From Aquimarina sp. (GTDB lineage Bacteria > Bacteroidota > Bacteroidia > Flavobacteriales > Flavobacteriaceae): 21,368 nucleotides of DNA. The position numbers and the translations under genes are program-made. Within the stretch, counting starts at the first letter, position 1. Each line of letters starts with the position of its first letter. The DNA lies in contig WTKB01000133.1 in the NCBI GenBank assembly GCA_011524575.1, positions 1 to 21,368 of the forward strand, read 5' to 3'. The notes below the pieces were generated by a model. That model was given only the letters and a program-made list of their open reading frames with translations. It made no database searches and had not been told where the DNA came from. Positions 6,721-13,386 of this stretch are shown here, piece by piece.

Positions 6721-7542
6721 ATGGAAACACATAAAGTTGCTTATTTAAATCAAGAAGTTGCCTATTCCATCTCAGGAAAAGGTCCTGTAGTGGTTTGGCT
6801 ACATGGTTTCATGGAAGATAAATCTATATGGCATAAACAACTTGAAGTTTTTGATGCCTATTTTACAAATATTTGTGTGGATCTTTTAGGGCATGGAGCA
6901 TCTGATAATGTACAACCTCATCACTCCATGTTATTACATGCTAATGGAGTAGAAGCCGTTTTAGAGCATTTAAATATAGATACTTTTTCTTTGATAGGGC
7001 ATTCAATGGGTGGATATATAGCACTGGCTATGGAGAAGACAGGGAGGTTTCAAGTACAGCACTTAGTGCTTCTTAATTCTACTTCTCGTAGAGATTCCCA
7101 AGAAAAGAAAATGAATAGACTTCGTGCAATAGATCTTATCGAAAAGGGACAAAAGGAGTTATATATTCGTACAGGTATTATGCAACTTTTCTCACCAGAT
7201 AAAGCTCAAGAACTTCAAGTAGAAATACAAAATTTATTGTCAAAGTCATTAAAAATGACGGATGAATCGATTATAGCTTCACTTTTAGGAATGAAATCAA
7301 AGTTAGATCATGTTGCTGTATTGCAATCTTTTATAGGGCCAAAATTGATTATTTCTGGAAGAAAAGATACTATAATACCTTTAGAAGCTTCAAAATATGA
7401 AGCGATGCTTACCAAATCCAAACATATTATTTTAGAAGGCGGGCATATGAGTCATTTAGAAGCTCCTAGTAAGCTCAATGAGGTACTTTTAGAGTTTTTA
7501 CAAAAACCTGTAGAAATAGTAGAGGAAAGTATAAAAAGTTAA
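6721..7542 (+). CDS. Alpha/beta-fold hydrolase
   Basis: This 273-residue serine hydrolase has the complete triad of the alpha/beta fold. The oxyanion motif is HGF (28-30). The nucleophile Ser95 sits in GHSMGG, the acid is Asp216 in SGRKDTIIP, and the catalytic histidine is probably His242 in GGHMSHLEAP. A helical cap lies about residues 120-200. The family covers esterases, C-C bond hydrolases and haloperoxidases, and the sequence does not decide the substrate. There is no signal peptide. A collapsed MITE end follows the stop codon almost at once: the stop TAA and the TAA at 7561-7563 look like the two halves of a target duplication. Confidence 0.92.
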   Translation: METHKVAYLNQEVAYSISGKGPVVVWLHGFMEDKSIWHKQLEVFDAYFTNICVDLLGHGASDNVQPHHSMLLHANGVEAVLEHLNIDTFSLIGHSMGGYIALAMEKTGRFQVQHLVLLNSTSRRDSQEKKMNRLRAIDLIEKGQKELYIRTGIMQLFSPDKAQELQVEIQNLLSKSLKMTDESIIASLLGMKSKLDHVAVLQSFIGPKLIISGRKDTIIPLEASKYEAMLTKSKHIILEGGHMSHLEAPSKLNEVLLEFLQKPVEIVEESIKS

Positions 7543-7547
7543 TTTTT

Positions 7548-7560
7548 TTTAAACAAGCTC
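7548..7560. mobile_element. MITE remnant: right terminus only
   Basis: TTTAAACAAGCTC, identical to the outer 13 bases of the MITE, is followed by TAA (7561-7563). The stop codon TAA of the hydrolase gene (7540-7542) lies 5 bp to the left. The simplest reading is an insertion into the stop codon with duplication of TAA, followed by loss of all but the right end. Confidence 0.7.
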
Positions 7561-7600
7561 TAATTAATTATCCTTAATTTTTAAATTTTATTTGTTATTT

Positions 7601-9121
7601 ATGAACACTTCTTCAGCAGTAAGAGTACGTTTTGCCCCAAGTCCAACAGGACCTTTACATATTGGAGGTCTGCGAACAGCATTATATAATTATTTATTTG
7701 CTAAAAAACATCAAGGAACTTTTATACTTCGTATTGAAGATACCGACCAAACACGTTTTGTTCCTAAAGCCGAAACTTATATAAAAGAAAGCCTAAAATG
7801 GTGTGGTATTGATTATGATGAAGGTCCTGGAAAAGAAGGAAGTTATGGGCCTTATAAACAAAGTGAACGTAAAGCTTTGTATAAAGAATATATAGAAAAA
7901 CTTATTGCTTCTGGATGGGCATATTACGCTTTTGATACCCCCGATGAATTAGATAAACTTCGTAATGAAGCTGAGGCTCAGAAACAAAAGTTTATGTACA
8001 ATCATGCGACACGTTCTACATTACAAAATTCTTTAACACTTTCTAAAGAAAAAGTTACTGAAAAACTTCAAAATCAGGAGAAATATGTGGTAAGATTTAA
8101 AACGCCACAAGCACGTATTCTTTGTTTAAAAGATCAGATTCGTGGAGAAATACAAGTAGATACAAATACACTTGATGATAAAATTTTATTTAAAAGTGAT
8201 GGTATGCCTACTTATCATTTGGCAAATATAGTAGATGACCATTTAATGCAAATTACCCATGTAATTCGAGGAGAGGAATGGTTACCTTCTTTAGCGTTAC
8301 ATGTGTTACTTTATGAAGCTTTTGGGTGGCAAGCACCAGAATTTGCACATTTACCACTTATATTAAAACCTGTTGGTAAGGGGAAGCTCAGTAAAAGAGA
8401 CGGGGATAAGTTAGGATTTCCTGTATTTCCATTGCAATGGATCGATGCTGATAATAAAGTATCTATGGGGTATAGAGAAGAAGGTTTTTATCCAGAAGCA
8501 GTACTTAATTTTATGGCACTCTTGGGTTGGAATCCAGGTACAGAAAAAGAAGTATTTAGCCTAGAAGAACTCATTACTTCCTTTGATTTAAATCGAGTAA
8601 ATAAATCAGGAGCAAAGTTTGATCCTGAAAAAAACAAATGGTTTCAACAGCAACACATTCAACAAAAGTCTACTCAGGAACTTTCTCAACACTTAAAAAC
8701 ACTTTTAGAAACTAAAAATATCCAAACAGATTTAAATATTTCTCATGTGGTTTCTTTAGTGAAAGAACGTCTTATTTTTACAGATGATCTTTGGCAGCAA
8801 TCACATTTCTTTTTTGAAACACCAACTATTTATGATGCTAAAGCTGTTAAAAAAGTTTGGAAAACGGATACTGTTAAGGTTCTTGATCTTTTAATTCAAC
8901 AATTAGAATTAGTTACTGATTTTACAGCAGAAAATACCGCACAAGAAATAAAATCTTGGGCAAAAACTGCAGAAATAGGTTTGGGCAAAATTATGATGCC
9001 TTTAAGAGTAGCTTTAGTAGGAAGCTTAAGTGGTCCTGATGTTTTTGAAATCTGTGCTTTAATCGGAAAAGAAAATTCGATAGCACGTATCAAAAATTTT
9101 GTAACTTATAAAAATGTATAA
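7601..9121 (+). CDS. gltX: Glutamyl-tRNA synthetase
   Basis: This class I synthetase charges tRNA-Glu. The ATG at 7601 gives 506 residues starting MNTSSAVRVRFAPSPTGPLH. An upstream TTG in frame at 7592 adds three residues and is less likely. HIGG (20-23) is the HIGH signature and KLSKR (262-266) is the KMSKS loop. RIEDTDQTR (44-52) is typical of bacterial GluRS. There is no CxC/CxYC zinc cluster in the acceptor-binding insertion near residues 105-130. With GlnRS in the same window, this enzyme is expected to be discriminating. The stop codon TAA serves as the flanking triplet of a collapsed MITE, with a complete MITE copy nested in it. No conventional terminator is seen. Confidence 0.97.
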   Translation: MNTSSAVRVRFAPSPTGPLHIGGLRTALYNYLFAKKHQGTFILRIEDTDQTRFVPKAETYIKESLKWCGIDYDEGPGKEGSYGPYKQSERKALYKEYIEKLIASGWAYYAFDTPDELDKLRNEAEAQKQKFMYNHATRSTLQNSLTLSKEKVTEKLQNQEKYVVRFKTPQARILCLKDQIRGEIQVDTNTLDDKILFKSDGMPTYHLANIVDDHLMQITHVIRGEEWLPSLALHVLLYEAFGWQAPEFAHLPLILKPVGKGKLSKRDGDKLGFPVFPLQWIDADNKVSMGYREEGFYPEAVLNFMALLGWNPGTEKEVFSLEELITSFDLNRVNKSGAKFDPEKNKWFQQQHIQQKSTQELSQHLKTLLETKNIQTDLNISHVVSLVKERLIFTDDLWQQSHFFFETPTIYDAKAVKKVWKTDTVKVLDLLIQQLELVTDFTAENTAQEIKSWAKTAEIGLGKIMMPLRVALVGSLSGPDVFEICALIGKENSIARIKNFVTYKNV

Positions 9122-9135
9122 GAGCTTGTTTTAAA
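9122..9135. mobile_element. Left part of a collapsed MITE, split by copy 6
   Basis: GAGCTTGTTTTAAA follows the gltX stop codon directly. After MITE copy 6 and one TAA of its duplication are removed in thought, the sequence reads GAGCTTGTTTTAAATAAGCTC: a 21-bp miniature with GAGCTT and AAGCTC ends, flanked by TAA and TTA. This looks like an older element reduced to its ends, into which copy 6 later inserted. The right part lies at 9293-9299. Confidence 0.65.
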
Positions 9136-9138
9136 TAA

Positions 9139-9292
9139 GAGCTTGTTTAAACTCACTACTTCCTGTAATTCAAAATTTTAAGAACTTGGATCACTTTAAA
9201 AAGATTTATATATCTCGATATACGCATCATTTAAAAGTAAACCAAAACCTTAAACTTTTGAATTACAGTTTGTATTCCCTTTAAACAAGCTC
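9139..9292 (+). mobile_element. Palindromic MITE, complete copy 6
   Basis: This 154-bp copy in the orientation of copy 2 differs from it at about four positions only. It is flanked by TAA at 9136-9138 and 9293-9295. It is nested in an older collapsed element between gltX and the SPFH gene, and its right end lies 40 bp before the SPFH start codon. Any promoter for that gene must therefore lie in or very near the element. Confidence 0.93.
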
Positions 9293-9302
9293 TAAGCTCT
9301 TA

Positions 9303-9311
9303 TACCAATTA
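9303..9311 (+). repeat. TACCAATTA repeat, short form
   Basis: TACCAATTA occurs 3 bp after the right end of the collapsed MITE, within the 40-bp leader of the SPFH gene. Beyond the core it diverges from the 22-bp long form. Confidence 0.5.
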
Positions 9312-9332
9312 GTCTAACTTTTAAACTTTTTT

Positions 9333-10355
9333 ATGTTAATTGAAGATTTCCCTATTTTACCCATACTTGCAATACTAGGAATTTTTATTTTTGTTAGTGG
9401 TGTTTTTACGGTTAAACAACAGCGTGCAGCTATTATAGAACGTTTTGGTAAATTTGAGAGTATTCGTCAATCAGGTTTACATTTTAAAATTCCTTATATC
9501 GATAAAATCGCAGGAAAGGTGAGTTTAAAAATTCAGCAACTTGATGTGATGATCGAGACTAAAACCAAAGATGATGTATTTGTACGTACCAAAGTATCGG
9601 TACAGTATAAAGTGATTCGAGAAAAAGTATATGAAGCTTTTTATAAACTCGATTACCCACACGAACAGATTACTTCTTATGTATTTGATGTGGTACGTGC
9701 CGAAGTGCCAAAAATGAAATTAGATGATGTTTTTGAGCGTAAAGATCATATTGCTATTGCGGTAAAGAATGAACTTAACGATTCTATGATTGAATATGGC
9801 TATGATATCATTAAAACTTTAGTGACAGATATTGATCCTGATGAGCAAGTAAAACAAGCTATGAACCGTATCAATGCTGCGGAACGTGAGAAAATAGCAG
9901 CTCAATATGAAGGAGATGCACAACGTATTTTAATTGTAGAAAAAGCCAAAGCAGAAGCAGAAAGTAAACGTTTACAAGGGCAGGGTATTGCAGATCAAAG
10001 ACGTGAAATTGCTAGAGGTTTAGAAGAGTCTGTTGATGTTTTAAATCGTGTGGGAATCAATTCTCAAGAGGCATCTGCTTTAATTGTAGTAACACAGCAT
10101 TACGACACCTTACAATCTGTAGGAGAACGATCAAATAGTAATCTTATTTTACTTCCTAATACCCCACAAGCAGGAAGTGATATGCTTAATAACATGATTG
10201 CTTCTTTTGCTGCGTCAAATCAAATAGGGGAATCTATGAAAGAAAATAATTCATCAAAATTACCTTCTTCTGATTCTCCTAAAAAGCGTCTTACGTTAGA
10301 TTATGAACAAAAAGATACAGATACTGAAAATGATGACCCAAGTCCAGAGGCATAA
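9333..10355 (+). CDS. SPFH/band-7 membrane protein (stomatin-like)
   Basis: This 340-residue protein has one N-terminal membrane helix (about 7-26, ILPILAILGIFIFVSGVF). A band-7 domain follows immediately (VKQQRAAIIERFGKFESIRQSGLHFKIPYIDKI), then a long helical, coiled-coil-prone stretch with AEREKIAAQYEGDAQRILIVEKAKAEAESKR (about 184-214). This is the stomatin/slipin layout. Such proteins oligomerise on the inner membrane and organise partners such as proteases; no partner is encoded here. The C-terminus (about 305-340) is polar, acidic and probably disordered. An upstream MITE sits 40 bp before the start. A strong bidirectional terminator lies 25 bp after the stop. It could be called an HflK/HflC or QmcA relative, but the exact subfamily is not decided. 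Confidence 0.93.
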   Translation: MLIEDFPILPILAILGIFIFVSGVFTVKQQRAAIIERFGKFESIRQSGLHFKIPYIDKIAGKVSLKIQQLDVMIETKTKDDVFVRTKVSVQYKVIREKVYEAFYKLDYPHEQITSYVFDVVRAEVPKMKLDDVFERKDHIAIAVKNELNDSMIEYGYDIIKTLVTDIDPDEQVKQAMNRINAAEREKIAAQYEGDAQRILIVEKAKAEAESKRLQGQGIADQRREIARGLEESVDVLNRVGINSQEASALIVVTQHYDTLQSVGERSNSNLILLPNTPQAGSDMLNNMIASFAASNQIGESMKENNSSKLPSSDSPKKRLTLDYEQKDTDTENDDPSPEA

Positions 10356-10373
10356 TACCAATTAATCTTTGAA
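10352..10373 (+). repeat. TACCAATTA repeat, long form, overlapping a stop codon
   Basis: This is the second copy of the 22-bp sequence at 795-816, identical over its whole length. Its left end includes the TAA stop codon of the SPFH gene. Like the MITE, this repeat family is found directly at a gene end. Confidence 0.65.
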
Positions 10374-10380
10374 TTTGATA

Positions 10381-10423
10381 AAAAAATCCCCGATAAATAC
10401 AAAGTATTTATCGGGGATTTTTT
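10381..10423. terminator. Bidirectional intrinsic terminator
   Basis: A perfect 20-bp stem (10381-10400 with 10404-10423) with a 3-nt loop contains a CCCCG/CGGGG core. It starts with six A and ends with six T, so it works as a terminator on both strands. It separates the converging SPFH gene (plus) and the nrnA-gldI-PPIase operon (minus). Confidence 0.95.
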
Positions 10424-10457
10424 AATTAGAATAATAATTCTAATTCTAATGAATAAC

Positions 10458-10470
10458 TTTAAACAAGCTC
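10458..10470. mobile_element. MITE remnant: single terminus at a stop codon
   Basis: TTTAAACAAGCTC on the plus strand is directly followed by TTA (10471-10473), which is the TAA stop codon of the minus-strand PPIase gene. Read along that gene, the stop codon is followed immediately by GAGCTTGTTTAAA. The other end of the element is not found, so only one terminus survives. Confidence 0.7.
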
Positions 10471-11592
10471 TTATTTCACGATTTCTTTAAATTCAACTTT
10501 AAAAATTAAATCTGAATTAGGAGGAATAGGTCCACCACCTCTGTTACCGTAACCTAATTCCGAAGGAATATAAAATACGGCTTTATCTCCTATTTTTTCC
10601 ATAGAAAGAATCCCTTGTTTAAAACCAGGAATCATAGGTGCTTTATCAGAATAAGGTACTGGCATTGGGTTATATCCGCCACCATTCATACGACGCTGAT
10701 CAAAAGTACCTGTAGATTTTGCAATTTCGAGAATATTAGTATCAAATAATGTCCCATCTGTTAAATATCCTGCGTAAAATACACCTACTTTGTCTTTAGA
10801 GGTTAATTTTTGTCCTGTACCTTTTTGCTCAAAAGCAACTTTAAGACCTGATTTTTTTGTTTCTGCATCTTTTAAAGCATTATCTAATTTTACTTTAGTT
10901 ACCTTAGCTAAAGCTTTAGCTTTAGCCTCTTTGGCTACTTTTTGTTTAGCAATTTTACCTGTTTCACGCTCAAATACTTTAGGAGCATCAAAGGCTTCGG
11001 CAATTTTTCCTTTACGGTAAATGGTAACACTATTCAATTTAACTTCTTGTTCTGGTTTATCTCCAGGTTTGATAGTTTTGACAGCACCTATAGAATCGAT
11101 TACTTCTATACCTTGTACTACTTCACCAAAAACGGTATGTTTACCATTAAGCCATGGTGTTGCTTTCAAAGTAATAAAAAACTGACTCCCATTAGTTTCA
11201 GGTCCAGAGTTTGCCATAGATAAAATCCCCTTTTTACTGTGCTGTAAAGAATCTACAATTTCATCTGCAAAACGGTATCCAGGATTTCCAGTACCATTAC
11301 CTTTAGGGTCTCCTCCTTGTATCATGAAATCTTTAATAACTCTATGAAAAGTTAAATTATCATAGAATTTTTTACCTGTATACACACTATCTACTTCTGT
11401 GTGAGTTCCTTCAGAAAGAGCAATAAAATTTGCCACAGTAAGTGGTGTTTGTTCGTGCTTGAGTTGTACAATTGCAGTTCCTTTAGTGGTATTTAATTCT
11501 GCATAGATTCCGTCAGGGAAATCTTTATATTTATCATCACACGAAGTTAACGATAGAAAAAGTGCTACAAGAGCTACTAAAAAATGTTTCAT
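10471..11592 (-). CDS. Lipoprotein peptidyl-prolyl isomerase, cyclophilin-FKBP fusion
   Basis: This 373-residue protein joins two unrelated prolyl isomerase folds. A lipoprotein signal (LSLTSC, lipidated Cys18) directs it to the envelope. The cyclophilin domain (about 28-195) has FHRVIKDFMIQGGDP (82-96, catalytic Arg84), GSQFFIT (135-141) and WLNGKHTVFG (147-156). A Lys/Ala-rich helical linker (about 196-245) leads to an FKBP domain (about 250-373) with Tyr273, Phe283-Asp284, IPGFKQGI and the terminal ELGYGNRGGGPIPPNSDLIFKVEF. The key residues of both domains are present, so both are probably active. It is the last gene of the nrnA-gldI operon, 25 bp after gldI. The likely role is folding or chaperoning secreted and outer-membrane proteins. 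Such dual immunophilins are known from flavobacteria. Confidence 0.94.
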   Translation of the reverse strand: MKHFLVALVALFLSLTSCDDKYKDFPDGIYAELNTTKGTAIVQLKHEQTPLTVANFIALSEGTHTEVDSVYTGKKFYDNLTFHRVIKDFMIQGGDPKGNGTGNPGYRFADEIVDSLQHSKKGILSMANSGPETNGSQFFITLKATPWLNGKHTVFGEVVQGIEVIDSIGAVKTIKPGDKPEQEVKLNSVTIYRKGKIAEAFDAPKVFERETGKIAKQKVAKEAKAKALAKVTKVKLDNALKDAETKKSGLKVAFEQKGTGQKLTSKDKVGVFYAGYLTDGTLFDTNILEIAKSTGTFDQRRMNGGGYNPMPVPYSDKAPMIPGFKQGILSMEKIGDKAVFYIPSELGYGNRGGGPIPPNSDLIFKVEFKEIVK

Positions 11593-11617
11593 TGTAATAG
11601 AATTATTAAAATTAATT

Positions 11618-12193
11618 TTAGTGTTTATTTTTTATTTTGAGTACAGTATGTACACTTACCTCAGAGATTAAAGGCATATTTGAGGTTATTTTTTTTTCAT
11701 CTCCAAAATAACCATAGGCTTTTATAGATGGAAATAAAAATCGTGCAGATTCTCCTTCATTTAGTAACTTTAAACCTTCCCTGAGCCCAGTAAATAGCAT
11801 TTGTTTATCCATTACATAATTTTGAACACCTAGTTCTTTTTTACTGTAAAGTATTTGGTTGTCCATTGTTTTGATATTATATTCAAAATTTACTACATCT
11901 TCAAATACTGGTTTTTTATTAGTAGAAATACCTGTAGTAAGTACTGTGTACCAAAAACCACTACCAGATTTTTTATAAGTATGTGTACTATCTTTTTTGA
12001 TATAATTTAAAATCAAACTTTCTTCATAATCTTTAATTTGCTTACTCATTACAATAGAGGTTTTAAGCGAATCATGAGATTTTCTTGAAATAGGGGGTCT
12101 TGGGTTTTGCTCTTGACAACTATTCAAAAATAGCAACCCAATACCTGCAATGAATATTTTATTAAAGTGTTTTTTCAAAAAAAAGGAAAACAT
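11618..12193 (-). CDS. gldI: Gliding motility lipoprotein GldI (FKBP-like PPIase)
   Basis: This 191-residue lipoprotein has a signal ending FLNSC (lipidated Cys26), followed by the PRPPIS motif (31-36) that I associate with GldI of Flavobacterium. The C-terminal half (about 78-191) has an FKBP fold: GFWYTVL, EDVVNFEYNIKTMDNQILY, MLFTGLREGLKLLNEGESARFLFPSIKAYGYFGD. The FKBP active-site aspartate (Phe-Asp in the fusion protein next door) appears as Tyr-Ser here, so catalysis may be weak. GldI is required for gliding in F. johnsoniae and probably acts on folding of Gld or type IX secretion components in the periplasm. It begins 5 bp after nrnA and precedes the dual PPIase, so two isomerases share one transcript. 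No other gliding gene is in the window. Confidence 0.85.
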   Translation of the reverse strand: MFSFFLKKHFNKIFIAGIGLLFLNSCQEQNPRPPISRKSHDSLKTSIVMSKQIKDYEESLILNYIKKDSTHTYKKSGSGFWYTVLTTGISTNKKPVFEDVVNFEYNIKTMDNQILYSKKELGVQNYVMDKQMLFTGLREGLKLLNEGESARFLFPSIKAYGYFGDEKKITSNMPLISEVSVHTVLKIKNKH

Positions 12194-12198
12194 ATAGG

Positions 12199-13224
12199 TT
12201 ACGATTCAAGTATTTTTTGTTGATATTTTGGTAATAAAGATTTGAATTTTGTTACCGTTTCGTTTAAACTTAAAAGACTACGACCGCCAGAAGCATTCTG
12301 ATGTCCTCCACCTTCAAAATGAGCACTTGCAAATTCATTAACTTTAAAATGACCTTTTGAACGGAATGATATTTTGATAATTCCTTCTTTTTCATCTTCT
12401 GTAAAAAGTACAGCAAATTCTACTCCCTTTATAGAAAGTCCCATATTTACAAAACCATCGGTATCTCCTTTCTTATAAGAATGTATATTTAACTCTTTTT
12501 GTGAAAGCGTGATATAAGCAGTTTTAAAATCCTTTAAAATAACTAAGTTGTTAATAGCAAGTGCTTTTAAACGAAGTCTGTCATAGGAATTTGTATCGTA
12601 AATTTGAGCATGTATTTGGCTATTATCTACTCCAATATCAATCAGGTGTGCTATGATACGATGTGTAGTACTCGTTGTAGAACGGTAGCGAAAAGAACCC
12701 GTATCCGTTAAAATACCTGTATAAATGCAGCTTGCCATATCTTTATCAATCAATGGTAAGTCTTCCATCATTTCTATAAAATGATACACCATCTGACAAG
12801 TAGAACTCATGCTCACATCACTATAAGTAAGCTCACCTGCGTAGTTACTAGGGTAAGTGTGATGATCAATCATTGCGAATTTTTTGGCATATTTTTCTAA
12901 AATAGGAGCTAATCCTCCACATCTAGAAAGGTCATTAAAATCTAAAGTCCATACCAAATCAGCCTCTTGGACTAATTCTATTATTTTATTTCGATCTTCG
13001 TATTCAAAAATAAGTATCTCATTACTTTCTGGAACATGGTTCAAAAAATCAGGAAAAGCATTTGGTGCAATTACAACCGCTTCACAATTTTGAGTAGCTA
13101 AATATTTTTGCAGGCCTACACAAGAACCTATAGCATCGCCATCAGGGTTTTTGTGAGGAATAATAACGGCTTTTTTCGAATTTTGTAATGCAGCTTTGAA
13201 CTGTCTAATTTGATTTTCTTGCAT
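12199..13224 (-). CDS. nrnA: DHH-family phosphoesterase, NrnA-like (nanoRNase/pAp phosphatase)
   Basis: This 341-residue cytoplasmic protein has the DHH-DHHA1 layout of NrnA, which degrades short RNA oligonucleotides and 3'-phosphoadenosine 5'-phosphate. Metal-binding motifs are all present: HKNPDGDAIGS (24-34, Asp28 and Asp30), LDFNDLSR (Asp95), the DHH triplet (120-122) and GILTDTGSFR (Asp174). The DHHA1 substrate-binding motif GGGHQNASGG is at 305-314. It is the first gene of the minus-strand operon with gldI (5-bp gap) and the PPIase. Its leader lies downstream of the ompA-type terminator. A cyclic-dinucleotide phosphodiesterase role is an alternative, but the length and motifs favour NrnA. 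Confidence 0.9.
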   Translation of the reverse strand: MQENQIRQFKAALQNSKKAVIIPHKNPDGDAIGSCVGLQKYLATQNCEAVVIAPNAFPDFLNHVPESNEILIFEYEDRNKIIELVQEADLVWTLDFNDLSRCGGLAPILEKYAKKFAMIDHHTYPSNYAGELTYSDVSMSSTCQMVYHFIEMMEDLPLIDKDMASCIYTGILTDTGSFRYRSTTSTTHRIIAHLIDIGVDNSQIHAQIYDTNSYDRLRLKALAINNLVILKDFKTAYITLSQKELNIHSYKKGDTDGFVNMGLSIKGVEFAVLFTEDEKEGIIKISFRSKGHFKVNEFASAHFEGGGHQNASGGRSLLSLNETVTKFKSLLPKYQQKILES

Positions 13225-13328
13225 AAAAAAAATAAAAATACATAAGACTTAAGGGGAAACAAAAAGATTACCACAAAAAAACAAATATTTTGTCAATCTT
13301 ACGATTTGATAGTAAAGATATACCATAA

Positions 13329-13366
13329 AAAAAGGCTATTTAGAAAACTTTCTAAATAGCCTTTTT
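13329..13366 (-). terminator. Terminator of the OmpA/TSP3 gene
   Basis: The sequence AAAAAGGCTATTTAGAAA (13329-13346) is repeated in reverse complement at 13349-13366. On the minus strand it gives a GC-containing stem followed by a run of T (the A-run at 13327-13333). It lies 20 bp after the stop codon of the OmpA-like gene and about 100 bp before nrnA, so it separates the two minus-strand transcripts. Confidence 0.92.
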
Positions 13367-13386
13367 GTGTGTGTGAAATGAATGAG

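Noticed and set aside
7592..7600. Upstream TTG start for gltX
   Set aside because: It adds only three residues before an ATG that gives a normal GluRS N-terminus.
192..9292. CRISPR array or REP/RAYT repeats
   Set aside because: The repeats are about 154 bp, dispersed and in both orientations, with target duplications and no regular spacers, so they are not CRISPR. They lack the short GTAG-type REP hairpins.
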